Shown here: positions 17,645 through 25,793 of the stretch, in pieces
Numbering within the stretch: position 1 is the first letter of the stretch
Layout of the letters: each line of letters starts with the position of its first letter
Assembly: GCA_002027195.1 (NCBI GenBank)
Contig: MWJO01000038.1
Coordinates: 1 to 62,293 of the forward strand
From: Streptomyces sp. GKU 895
GTDB taxonomy: Bacteria; Actinomycetota; Actinomycetes; Streptomycetales; Streptomycetaceae
Length of the DNA: 62,293 nt
Direction: 5' to 3'
The notes under the pieces: generated by a model
The model's input: only the letters and a program-made list of their open reading frames with translations
Told to the model about the DNA's origin: nothing
The model's database searches: none
Program-made: the position numbers and the translations under genes

Positions 17645-17734
17645 CCGTGGACGGTAGGACGCGGGCGATCGCCCCTTCTTCCACCTTGAGCACTTTTACT
17701 CCGTACGGGTGAAACGATCCCTCATAAGGGGACA

Positions 17735-17749
17735 GGAACGCTTCGTTCC
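17735..17749. promoter_or_regulatory. Palindrome in the divergent promoter region
   Basis: GGAACG (17735-17740), a 3-nt spacer and CGTTCC (17744-17749) form a perfect dyad between the sigma/BACON gene and the lipoprotein gene. It could be an operator; no regulator is identified. The remainder of the 247-nt gap holds nothing else I can name. Confidence 0.35.
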
Positions 17750-17891
17750 GTGGCTTGTTCCTGACAGCGGTGGCCGGTTACCGACGGCGCGCACCGCCCG
17801 GGGGCCGGTGCGCCGCACTGAGTGTGATGCACGCCATCTTCTGAGTAGTCGTACTCATGTCCGGTCTCTTGCGAGCTCACAGACTTCCGGC

Positions 17892-18602
17892 ATGAGACGA
17901 ATTTCCCTGATGCCGGTCGCGGCACTGACCGCGCTGTGCGGGCTCGCGCTCGCGGGCTGCGGCACCGAACGGGCGGCGGACGCCTCCGCGCGGACCGAGG
18001 TCGACCACGTCCGGCCCGGTTCCTCCGCTTCCGCCACGCCCCGGCGCGACGCTGCCTCCACGCCCAGGCCCGACCCGGCCGACGACGAGTCCGGCGACTC
18101 CGAGTTCCTCGCGTTCATGATGCTCCTCAACACGGTCGCCGAACCGTGCCTGCCGGAGCTTCCGACCGCGGTGCCCCCGGAGGAGTCGGAAGCCATGGAC
18201 GAGATTCCCTCCGACGCGCCCCGCCCCGACGAGCTGCCGCTCCCCGACGAGCCGCCGCCCACGAGCGAGCCGCGAGACCCCGAGGAGGCCTTCCAGGAGA
18301 TCGAGCTGAGCTCCGTGGAGAAGTGCGACGCCGAGCAGCACGTCCGCCGCATCACCAAGGCCCTCGCCGCCGGCAGCGCCCACCCGGCGCCGGAGGACGT
18401 CGACACGGTCCTGCGCGGGCTCGGTTACCTCCAGGAGCGCATCGACGGCCCGCAACGCGCGCGTGGGGGTGTCGAGTTCACGCTCGACCTGCGGGTGATG
18501 GGCGGCTCGCTGTGCCTGTCCGGCACCACGACGGGCACGAGGACCACGATCGAGCCGTACGGCGCCGACGTGGAGGTCGCCTGCACGGAGGTACGGAGGT
18601 GA
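17892..18602 (+). CDS. Secreted lipoprotein of unknown function
   Basis: A 236-aa protein with a clear lipoprotein signal: MRRISLMPVAALTALCGLALAGC, lipobox LAGC with Cys at residue 23, so it is lipid-anchored outside the membrane. A disordered Asp/Pro/Glu-rich segment follows (about 30-125, with PRPDELPLPDEPPPTSEPRD), then a globular C terminus with three Cys. No catalytic motif is seen. ATG 17892 is used. It is co-directional with radA 57 nt downstream, but radA has its own leaderless-type promoter. Confidence 0.7.
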   Translation: MRRISLMPVAALTALCGLALAGCGTERAADASARTEVDHVRPGSSASATPRRDAASTPRPDPADDESGDSEFLAFMMLLNTVAEPCLPELPTAVPPEESEAMDEIPSDAPRPDELPLPDEPPPTSEPRDPEEAFQEIELSSVEKCDAEQHVRRITKALAAGSAHPAPEDVDTVLRGLGYLQERIDGPQRARGGVEFTLDLRVMGGSLCLSGTTTGTRTTIEPYGADVEVACTEVRR

Positions 18603-18659
18603 GGCGCGGAAACTGAGCCGCGGCGGGCGATGTCAGTGCGGGCGGCTACGGTTTCGTCC

Positions 18660-20069
18660 ATGGCTGCCCGTACGAAGACCGCCAAGGACCGCCCCGCCTT
18701 CCGCTGCACCGAGTGCGGCTGGCAGACGGCGAAGTGGCTCGGCCGCTGCCCCGAATGCCAGGCATGGGGGACGGTCGAGGAGTACGGCGCGCCCGCGGTG
18801 CGCACGACGGCACCCGGCCGCGTCACCACCTCCGCCCTGCCCATCGGCCAGGTGGACGGCCGTCAGGCCACCGCCCGCTCCACCGGCGTGCCCGAGCTGG
18901 ACCGCGTCCTGGGCGGCGGCCTCGTCCCCGGCGCGGTCGTGCTGCTGGCGGGCGAGCCCGGCGTGGGCAAGTCCACGCTCCTGCTCGACGTGGCGGCCAA
19001 GTCGGCGAGCGACGAGCACCGCACGTTGTACGTCACGGGCGAGGAGTCGGCGAGCCAGGTCCGGCTGCGCGCCGACCGCATCAAGGCCATCGACGACCAT
19101 CTGTACCTCGCCGCGGAGACCGACCTCGCCGCCGTCCTCGGCCACTTGGACGCGGTGAAGCCGTCGCTGCTGATCCTCGACTCGGTGCAGACGGTGGCCT
19201 CCCCGGAGATCGACGGCGCCCCGGGCGGCATGGCCCAGGTCCGCGAGGTCGCGGGCGCGCTCATCCGGGCCTCCAAGGAACGCGGCATGTCCACGCTCCT
19301 GGTGGGCCATGTCACCAAGGACGGAGCGATCGCGGGCCCGCGCCTGCTGGAGCACCTGGTGGACGTGGTGCTCTCCTTCGAGGGCGACCGGCACGCGCGC
19401 CTGCGTCTCGTCCGGGGCGTCAAGAACCGGTACGGCGCGACGGACGAGGTCGGCTGCTTCGAACTGCACGACGAGGGCATCACGGGCCTAGCGGACCCGA
19501 GCGGACTTTTCCTGACCCGTCGTGACGAACCGGTCCCCGGCACCTGTCTGACGGTCACCCTGGAGGGCCGCCGCCCGCTGGTGGCCGAGGTCCAGGCCCT
19601 CACCGTCGACTCCCAGATCCCCTCCCCCCGGCGCACCACGTCCGGTCTGGAGACCTCCCGCGTCTCGATGATGCTGGCCGTCCTGGAGCAGCGGGGCCGG
19701 ATCAGCGCCCTCGGCAAGCGGGACATCTACTCCGCGACGGTCGGCGGGGTGAAGCTCTCGGAGCCCGCCGCGGACCTGGCCATCGCCCTCGCGCTGGCCT
19801 CCGCGGCGAGCGACACCCCGCTGCCCAAGAACCTCGTCGCGATCGGCGAAGTAGGCCTCGCGGGCGAGGTCAGACGGGTCACGGGCGTCCAGCGCCGGCT
19901 GGCCGAGGCCCACCGTCTGGGCTTCACCCACGCCCTCGTGCCGGGCGACCCCGGCAAGATCCCTCCCGGTATGAAGGTCCTGGAAGTCGCCGACATAGGG
20001 GACGCCCTGAGAGTCCTTCCGCGCTCGCGTCGGCGAGAGGCCCCACGGGAGGCGGAGGAGCGCCGGTAG
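18660..20069 (+). CDS. radA: DNA repair protein RadA/Sms
   Basis: RadA is a RecA-like ATPase that drives branch migration during recombinational repair. The 469 aa contain an N-terminal C4 zinc finger (Cys16, 19, 30, 33), Walker A GEPGVGKST at about 98-106, the RadA-specific KNRYG at about 255-259, and a C-terminal Lon-protease-like domain. ATG 18660 lies 7 nt after TACGGT (18647-18652) without a ribosome site, so the mRNA is probably leaderless. It is followed by disA 82 nt downstream, a conserved bacterial pairing; RadA is known to interact with DisA in B. subtilis. Confidence 0.95.
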   Translation: MAARTKTAKDRPAFRCTECGWQTAKWLGRCPECQAWGTVEEYGAPAVRTTAPGRVTTSALPIGQVDGRQATARSTGVPELDRVLGGGLVPGAVVLLAGEPGVGKSTLLLDVAAKSASDEHRTLYVTGEESASQVRLRADRIKAIDDHLYLAAETDLAAVLGHLDAVKPSLLILDSVQTVASPEIDGAPGGMAQVREVAGALIRASKERGMSTLLVGHVTKDGAIAGPRLLEHLVDVVLSFEGDRHARLRLVRGVKNRYGATDEVGCFELHDEGITGLADPSGLFLTRRDEPVPGTCLTVTLEGRRPLVAEVQALTVDSQIPSPRRTTSGLETSRVSMMLAVLEQRGRISALGKRDIYSATVGGVKLSEPAADLAIALALASAASDTPLPKNLVAIGEVGLAGEVRRVTGVQRRLAEAHRLGFTHALVPGDPGKIPPGMKVLEVADIGDALRVLPRSRRREAPREAEERR

Positions 20070-20151
20070 ACTTTGCCCTGGTCTCGCCCGTCCGTACGAA
20101 CCGCATGTACGAAAGGGGAGCGCCAGAAGAACCTGCGACCGGAGGAGTGCA

Positions 20152-21276
20152 GTGGCAGCCAACGACCGGGCAGCAGCTCCCGGAAAGTCCGGCGGGAGCT
20201 CCGGTGCCGATGGCCTGATGCGCGCCTCACTGAGCGCCGTGGCACCCGGCACGGCCCTGCGCGACGGCCTGGAGCGGATTCTCCGCGGCAACACGGGCGG
20301 GCTCATCGTGCTCGGCTTCGACAAGACGGTGGAGCCGATGTGCACGGGCGGTTTCGTCCTGGACGTCGAGTTCACGGCCACGCGCCTGCGTGAGCTGTGC
20401 AAGCTCGACGGCGGCATCGTGCTGTCCTCGGACCTGTCGAAGATCCTGCGGGCCGGCGTGCAGCTGGTCCCGGACCCGACGATCCCGACGGAGGAGACCG
20501 GCACCCGTCACCGCACGGCGGACCGGGTGTCCAAGCAGGTCGGCTTCCCGGTCGTCTCGGTCTCCCAGTCGATGCGCCTGATCGCCCTCTACGTCGACGG
20601 CCAGCGCCGCGTCCTGGAGGACTCCGCGGCGATCCTGTCCCGCGCGAACCAGGCGCTGGCGACCCTGGAGCGGTACAAGCTCCGCCTGGACGAGGTCGCG
20701 GGAACGTTGTCAGCACTGGAGATCGAGGACCTCGTCACGGTCCGGGACGTCTCCGCTGTGGCCCAGCGCCTGGAGATGGTCCGCCGCATCGCGACGGAGA
20801 TCGCCGAGTACGTGGTCGAGCTCGGCACGGACGGCCGCCTCCTGGCCCTCCAGCTCGACGAGTTGATCGCGGGCGTGGAACCGGAGCGCGAACTGGTGGT
20901 CCGGGACTACGTCCCCGAGCCCACGGCCAAGCGCTCCCGCACGGTCGAAGAGGCCCTGTACGAACTGGACGCCCTCACCCACGCCGAGCTCCTCGAACTC
21001 CCCACGGTGGCCAAGGCACTGGGCTACACGGGTTCGCCGGAGGCGTTGGACTCGGCGGTGTCCCCGCGCGGCTTCCGCCTGCTGGCCAAGGTCCCGCGCC
21101 TCCCGGGCGCGATCATCGACCGCCTGGTGGAACATTTCGGCGGCCTGCAGAAGCTGCTTGCGGCGAGCGTGGACGACTTGCAGACGGTGGACGGGGTCGG
21201 CGAGGCACGGGCGCGGAGCGTACGGGAGGGCTTGTCGCGTCTGGCGGAGAGTTCAATCCTGGAACGCTACGTGTAA
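20152..21276 (+). CDS. disA: DNA-integrity scanning diadenylate cyclase DisA
   Basis: DisA makes c-di-AMP from two ATP. The N-terminal DAC domain carries Asp86 in KLDGG and the RHRTA motif (about 122-126). The middle helical linker and the C-terminal HhH DNA-binding domain (KLLAASVDDLQTVDGVGEARA) are complete; 374 aa. The usual DGA motif reads DGG here. Asp86 is the residue mutated to inactivate S. venezuelae DisA, as I recall, so the variant is probably normal for the genus. GTG 20152 has GGAGGAG 8 nt upstream. GTACGAA occurs twice (20094-20100, 20107-20113) in the radA-disA gap and may be part of its own promoter. Confidence 0.95.
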   Translation: MAANDRAAAPGKSGGSSGADGLMRASLSAVAPGTALRDGLERILRGNTGGLIVLGFDKTVEPMCTGGFVLDVEFTATRLRELCKLDGGIVLSSDLSKILRAGVQLVPDPTIPTEETGTRHRTADRVSKQVGFPVVSVSQSMRLIALYVDGQRRVLEDSAAILSRANQALATLERYKLRLDEVAGTLSALEIEDLVTVRDVSAVAQRLEMVRRIATEIAEYVVELGTDGRLLALQLDELIAGVEPERELVVRDYVPEPTAKRSRTVEEALYELDALTHAELLELPTVAKALGYTGSPEALDSAVSPRGFRLLAKVPRLPGAIIDRLVEHFGGLQKLLAASVDDLQTVDGVGEARARSVREGLSRLAESSILERYV

Positions 21277-21380
21277 GGGCCTTCAGGGGTGCGGGGCCGT
21301 ATCGATTTGCGGCTCCGCCGCGTGGGCGCGACCGGCCACAACGGGCCCGCAGTCGACCGACAACCCTTCCCGGCACTACA

Positions 21381-22211
21381 TCAGTCGCTCTCCAACACGA
21401 ACGACGTCTGCACCTTCGCGTACCCCGGAGCAGCCAACTCCACCAGATACGTCCCCGCTCCGGCCGACCCCGCTGGAGGCGTCGCACACTGCGGAGCACT
21501 AGGCTTCCGGTCCCACTTCACCGTGTACGTGATGCTGCTGCCCGCAGGCGCCCGGAACACCAGACTCCCCGCCGTCTTCGGGCAGTCGGCGGACGACCAG
21601 TACTCGTCGTCCTCCGCGGCCTGAGTGATCGTCAACACCGCGCTCTTCGGGCCGAGATCGACCTTGCAGTCACTGCCGGAGGAGTTGGTCGCGGTCACCA
21701 GCAGCGTGGGCGTCTCGCCGGGCCCGTACCCGTTGTGGAGGCTGCGGACCGCCAACCTCACCGCGCCGCTTGTGCAGTTGGGCAGCGTGGACCCCGTCGG
21801 CACCGTGTCGTCCTGACCGACGCCACTGCCCGCACCGCCACCGGCCGCCCCGCCGCCCGAGCCGCCGGAACCCGCGGACCCGGAGCCGCCGGAACCCGCG
21901 GTCGAGCCGGAGCCGTCACCGGACCCGTCGTCGGAGCCCGACCCCCCGTCGTCCCCGCCACCGCTCGACTCGTCGCGCCCGCCCGGCGCTTGACTGATCG
22001 CGGGCCCTGAACTCGACGGTCCCGGGGTGATGGAAGGCGCGGGATTCTTGCCGTTGGATCCATCGGCACCGTTCTTGCCGCCACCGCCGTCCGACGTGAT
22101 CACCCAGGCGATCAGAAGTGCCAACAGGGCCAATACAGACAGCAGTACGGCCCTCCGTCGCCAGTAGATGGAGGAGGGAAGCGGCCCGACCGGATTGCGC
22201 AGAGATCCCAC
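21381..22211 (-). CDS. Membrane-anchored protein with Gly/Ser-rich stalk and Ig-like domain
   Basis: A 276-aa protein of unrecognised function. A cytoplasmic N terminus (VGSLRNPVGPLPSSIYWRRR) is followed by one membrane helix (LLSVLALLALLIAWVIT), a 100-residue Gly/Ser/Asp low-complexity stalk, and an external domain of about 140 residues with four Cys and an Ig-like beta pattern (YGPGETPTLLVTATNSSG, DCKVDLGPKSAVLTI). GTG 22211 lies 7 nt after TACAGT (22224-22219, minus strand) without a ribosome site, so it is probably leaderless. It converges on disA. Confidence 0.65.
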   Translation of the reverse strand: MGSLRNPVGPLPSSIYWRRRAVLLSVLALLALLIAWVITSDGGGGKNGADGSNGKNPAPSITPGPSSSGPAISQAPGGRDESSGGGDDGGSGSDDGSGDGSGSTAGSGGSGSAGSGGSGGGAAGGGAGSGVGQDDTVPTGSTLPNCTSGAVRLAVRSLHNGYGPGETPTLLVTATNSSGSDCKVDLGPKSAVLTITQAAEDDEYWSSADCPKTAGSLVFRAPAGSSITYTVKWDRKPSAPQCATPPAGSAGAGTYLVELAAPGYAKVQTSFVLESD

Positions 22212-22541
22212 GGCGCAAACTGTACGAGAGATCGGCGGCTGCGCTGCCCGTACCCGCCGCGGGGGATCACAACTTTTCCGGATCATCATTCCGGTCGTGG
22301 GCGTTACACCCCTGTCTTTCGTCGCCTGCGGCTCCTGATGATCGCGGGGTGTGACCGTATCGGCCCTCTGTCTACGGACCGTGACCATGGATGACGAGGG
22401 ACGTTCAACCAGCCGACGTCACAAGTGACCGGAGAAGTCACCGGAGAAACGGCACTGCTGTCGACCGCCGAACGCTGCCGTACACCTCAGGGGTGGCGGT
22501 GCCCCCCCACCCCCTCCCCGGCATGGCAGGATCGGAAGGCC
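22212..22541. other. 330-nt intergenic region upstream of mutY
   Basis: Divergent promoter space between the membrane-anchored protein gene and mutY. It holds the TACAGT -10 for the minus-strand gene. Towards mutY there is a dyad GTGAC (22425-22429)/GTCAC (22437-22441), overlapping two direct copies of ACCGGAGAA. No gene or RNA motif is recognised. Confidence 0.4.
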
Positions 22542-23468
22542 ATGACTGCGCCCCTCACCAACTCCCCCGCCCTCTCCGAAGCCGACGCCCCCGCCGGAGA
22601 GCATCTGCACGCCCCCGTCATCGACTGGTTCGACGAGCACGCCCGCGACCTGCCGTGGCGGCGCCCCGACGCCGGGCCGTGGGGGGTGATGGTCAGTGAG
22701 TTCATGCTCCAGCAGACGCCGGTCAGCCGGGTCCTGCCGGTCTACGAGCAGTGGCTGGCCCGCTGGCCGCGCCCCGCGGACCTCGCCCAGGAGGCGCCCG
22801 GCGAGGCCGTGCGCGCCTGGGGCCGGCTCGGCTACCCGCGCCGCGCGCTGCGGCTGCACGGCGCCGCCGTGGCGATAACGGAACGGCACGGCGGGGACGT
22901 ACCCACCGACCACGCCCAGCTGCTCGCGCTGCCCGGCATCGGCGAGTACACGGCCGCGGCCGTCGCCTCCTTCGCCTACGGCCAGCGGCACGCGGTCCTC
23001 GACACCAACGTCCGGCGGGTCTTCGCGCGGGCCGTCACCGGCGTGCAGTACCCGCCGAACGCCACCACCGCCGCCGAACGCAAGCTGGCCCGCGCCCTGT
23101 TGCCCGAGGACGAGTCCACCGCCTCCCGCTGGGCCGCCGCCTCCATGGAGCTCGGCGCGCTGGTGTGCACCGCCAAGAACGAGTCCTGCCACCGCTGCCC
23201 GATCGCCGCGCAGTGCGCCTGGCGGCTCGCGGGCAAGCCGGAGCACGACGGTCCGCCGCGGCGCGGACAGACGTACGCCGGTACCGACCGCCAGGTGCGC
23301 GGCAAGCTGCTGGCCGTGCTGCGCGAGGCGCACGCGCCCGTGCCGCAGGCCGCGCTTGACCGGGTGTGGCACGAGCCGGTGCAGCGCGCGCGGGCCCTGG
23401 ACGGGCTCGTCGCGGACGGGCTCGTGGAGCCCCTGCCCGGTGGTTTGTATCGGCTGCCGTTGACGTAA
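22542..23468 (+). CDS. mutY: A/G-specific adenine DNA glycosylase
   Basis: MutY removes adenine mispaired with 8-oxoguanine. The 308 aa carry the HhH-GPD fold (LPGIGEYTAAAVASFA), the catalytic Glu in SEFMLQQT, the catalytic Asp in VLDTNV, and the iron-sulfur ligands C-x6-C-x2-C-x5-C in VCTAKNESCHRCPIAAQCAW. It ends soon after a short winged-helix-like tail, so the MutT-like C-terminal domain of E. coli MutY (350 aa) is reduced or absent. ATG 22542 has GGAAGG just upstream. Confidence 0.93.
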   Translation: MTAPLTNSPALSEADAPAGEHLHAPVIDWFDEHARDLPWRRPDAGPWGVMVSEFMLQQTPVSRVLPVYEQWLARWPRPADLAQEAPGEAVRAWGRLGYPRRALRLHGAAVAITERHGGDVPTDHAQLLALPGIGEYTAAAVASFAYGQRHAVLDTNVRRVFARAVTGVQYPPNATTAAERKLARALLPEDESTASRWAAASMELGALVCTAKNESCHRCPIAAQCAWRLAGKPEHDGPPRRGQTYAGTDRQVRGKLLAVLREAHAPVPQAALDRVWHEPVQRARALDGLVADGLVEPLPGGLYRLPLT

Positions 23469-23499
23469 CGCCGTACAAACACCCTCCCGAATCACCCCG

Positions 23500-23525
23500 A
23501 ACCGGCGCGATTCGCTGCGCCGGTT
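23500..23525 (+). terminator. mutY terminator
   Basis: AACCGGCGC (23500-23508) pairs perfectly with GCGCCGGTT (23517-23525) over an 8-nt loop, 31 nt after the mutY stop, followed by TTACCCCTTT. Confidence 0.7.
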
Positions 23526-23705
23526 TACCCCTTTCCTGCTTCCGTTACACAACCGACGGACAGCCGAGGGCTAGCCGCGCGCTCCTCCGCACAGCCTCGT
23601 GACAACAGCTCCGTAGCTTCATTGGCGTACCGCAAGGACGGCGGCACACAGGCAACGGAGAACCGGCGGCAGGCAAGTCGGAAACGGGGATGGAGGCGGT
23701 CGATC

Positions 23706-24247
23706 ATGGCGCAGGGCGAGGTGCTCGAGTTCGAGGAGTACGTCCGCACCCGGCAGGACGCGCTGCTGCGCAGCGCCCGTCGTCTGGTCCCGGACCCCGT
23801 CGACGCGCAGGACCTGCTCCAGACGGCGCTGGCGCGGACGTACGGCCGCTGGGAGACCATCGAGGACAAGCGGCTCGCGGACGCCTATCTGCGCCGGGTC
23901 ATGATCAACACCCGGACCGAGTGGTGGCGGGCCCGCAAGCTGGAGGAGGTGCCGACCGAGCAGCTCCCGGACGCTCGGTCGACGACGCCACCGAGCAGCA
24001 CGCGGACCGCGCCCTGCTGATGGACATCATGAAGGTGCTCGCCCCCAAGCAGCGCTCCGTGGTCGTGCTGCGACACTGGGAGCAGATGTCCACGGAGGAG
24101 ACGGCCGCCGCCCTCGGCATGTCGGCCGGTACGGTCAAGAGCACGCTGCACCGGGCCCTCGCCCGGCTCCGCGAGGAGCTGGAGAGCCGCGATCTGGACG
24201 CACGTGCGCTGGAGCGTGAGGAGCGGGAGCGTTGCACGGCGGCCTGA
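23706..24247 (+). CDS. sigE: ECF sigma factor SigE (frameshifted)
   Basis: SigE directs transcription of cell-envelope stress genes in Streptomyces. Region 2 (about residues 10-75, DAQDLLQTALARTYGRWETI) and region 4 (about 115-170, KQRSVVVLRHWEQMSTEETAAALGMSAGTVKSTLHR) are intact but in different frames. One base is missing between 23974 and 23975; adding it gives LPDASVDDATEQHADR. ATG 23706 has GGAGG 10 nt upstream. It is the first gene of sigE-cseA-cseB-cseC. From S. coelicolor work, transcription needs CseB, so the 5' region 23530-23700 should hold the CseB target, though I cannot pinpoint it. Confidence 0.9.
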
Positions 24248-24954
24248 CCGACAGGGCTCGCGGCGCCGACGGAACGTTCGGCGCCGGCCTCGACCCCGGA
24301 CCGGGGCGGGGCGCTTTCCAGGCGGCGATGACGGCGGTGGCCGTACTCGCCGCCCTCGCCCTTTTCGTCTCCGCCTGCGCCACCGGCGGCACCGGCACCC
24401 GTGACGAGGGTCCGGCCCATGTCGAGACCTCGGCCGGCTCGGAGCGGGCGGCGGGCGCCGCGCCCGCGGCCACCGCCTCGTACTCCGGCAAGCTGACCAA
24501 GGCCGAGGCCGCCCAGCTGCTCAAGGACGACCCCTCCGTCTCCGCCGAGGTCAAGAACGACCTCCAGCCCTGCACCGGCGACGACCCGCCCGTCGACGTG
24601 ACCTCCGGCGACCTGACCGGCGGAACCGCGCGCGACATCGTGGTCAACGTGCTGACCTGCGGCGACATCATCGGTATAGGGGCGTACGTGTATCGCCTCC
24701 AGGACGGCGCGTACGAGAATGTGTTCAAGGCCGAGGAGCCGCCGGTCTACGCGCAGATCGACCGGGGTGACCTGGTGGTGGACAAGCAGGTGTACGAGAA
24801 GGGCGACGCGGTGGCGGCACCCTCCGGCGAGTACGTGTTCATCTACCACTGGACGGAGGGCCGGTTCGTCAAGCGCTGGGACCAGTACAGCGAGTACGGC
24901 AAGACGTCCGACGGCCCTGCCGAGGACACGCCGACGCCGGTGCCGACGACCTGA
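24232..24954 (+). CDS. cseA: CseA, lipoprotein modulator of the SigE system
   Basis: A 240-aa lipoprotein with a long N-terminal extension, a hydrophobic stretch TAVAVLAALALFVSAC and a lipobox Cys near residue 49. The mature part contains a CTGDD...VLTCGD Cys pair and a Thr/Pro-rich end. CseA dampens sigE expression in S. coelicolor by acting outside the membrane, probably with CseC (recalled). TTG 24232 overlaps the sigE end by 16 nt. The next ATG (24328) would leave a signal without a positive n-region, so TTG is preferred but not certain. Confidence 0.82.
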   Translation: MHGGLTDRARGADGTFGAGLDPGPGRGAFQAAMTAVAVLAALALFVSACATGGTGTRDEGPAHVETSAGSERAAGAAPAATASYSGKLTKAEAAQLLKDDPSVSAEVKNDLQPCTGDDPPVDVTSGDLTGGTARDIVVNVLTCGDIIGIGAYVYRLQDGAYENVFKAEEPPVYAQIDRGDLVVDKQVYEKGDAVAAPSGEYVFIYHWTEGRFVKRWDQYSEYGKTSDGPAEDTPTPVPTT

Positions 24955-25077
24955 ATTCCGGGAAGCCCCCGGTTTCCGTGAACCGATCGGGCCGCTCGGA
25001 ACGATCACCTTTCGACAGCAGGACCGCGCGACACCACGCGAGACCACAACGCAGGACCAAGGACAGAGAGCAGCGGG

Positions 25078-25782
25078 ATGGCAGACCAGACTCACGTTCT
25101 GTTCGTCGAGGACGACGACGTCATCCGCGAGGCCACCCAGCTCGCCCTGGAGCGGGACGGCTTCGCGGTCACCGCCATGCCCGACGGTCTGTCGGGCCTG
25201 GAGGCGTTCCGGGCCGACCGCCCCGACATCGCCCTGCTGGACGTCATGGTCCCGGGCCTGGACGGCGTCAGCCTGTGCCGGCGCATCCGGGACGAGTCGA
25301 CCGTGCCGGTGATCATGCTGTCGGCGCGCGCGGACTCCATCGACGTGGTGCTGGGCCTGGAGGCCGGCGCCGACGACTACGTGACGAAGCCGTTCGACGG
25401 CGCTGTGCTCGTCGCCCGTATCCGCGCGGTGCTGCGCCGCTTCGGACACGCGGGCGGCGGCGAGCGGGGGGACGCCCCCGCGGCCGCGGCGGACGGCGGG
25501 GTGCTGACCTTCGGCGAGCTGGAGATCGACACCGAGGGCATGGAGGTGCGCCGGGCCGGCGAGCCGGTGGCGCTCACTCCGACCGAGATGCGCCTGCTCC
25601 TGGAGTTCTCCTCCGCGCCGGGCACGGTCCTGTCGCGCGACAAGCTCCTGGAGCGCGTGTGGGACTACGGCTGGGGCGGGGACACGCGCGTGGTGGACGT
25701 CCATGTGCAGCGGCTGCGGACGAAGATCGGCCAGGACCGCATCGAGACGGTCCGTGGCTTCGGTTACAAGTTGAAGGCCTGA
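25078..25782 (+). CDS. cseB: CseB, OmpR-family response regulator
   Basis: A 234-aa two-component regulator. The receiver domain has acidic residues Glu11-Asp13, phospho-acceptor Asp55 and Lys104 (TKPF). The OmpR/PhoB winged helix is at about 130-232 (LTPTEMRLLLEFSSAPGTVLSRDKLLERVW). It is phosphorylated by CseC and activates the sigE promoter. ATG 25078 follows GAGAGCAGCGGG. The 123-nt gap after cseA holds no obvious terminator, and cseC starts 11 nt after the stop. Confidence 0.93.
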   Translation: MADQTHVLFVEDDDVIREATQLALERDGFAVTAMPDGLSGLEAFRADRPDIALLDVMVPGLDGVSLCRRIRDESTVPVIMLSARADSIDVVLGLEAGADDYVTKPFDGAVLVARIRAVLRRFGHAGGGERGDAPAAAADGGVLTFGELEIDTEGMEVRRAGEPVALTPTEMRLLLEFSSAPGTVLSRDKLLERVWDYGWGGDTRVVDVHVQRLRTKIGQDRIETVRGFGYKLKA

Positions 25783-25793
25783 GCGGGGCGGAC

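Noticed and set aside
17735..17749. LexA/SOS box upstream of radA
   Set aside because: GGAACG-CTT-CGTTCC does not match the actinobacterial SOS consensus CGAAC-N4-GTTCG in spacing, and it lies nearly 1 kb from radA.
23706..24247. sigE as a genuine pseudogene
   Set aside because: Both halves are perfectly conserved in sequence style, the rest of the operon is intact and a single missing base explains the break, in line with many similar indels in this sequence.
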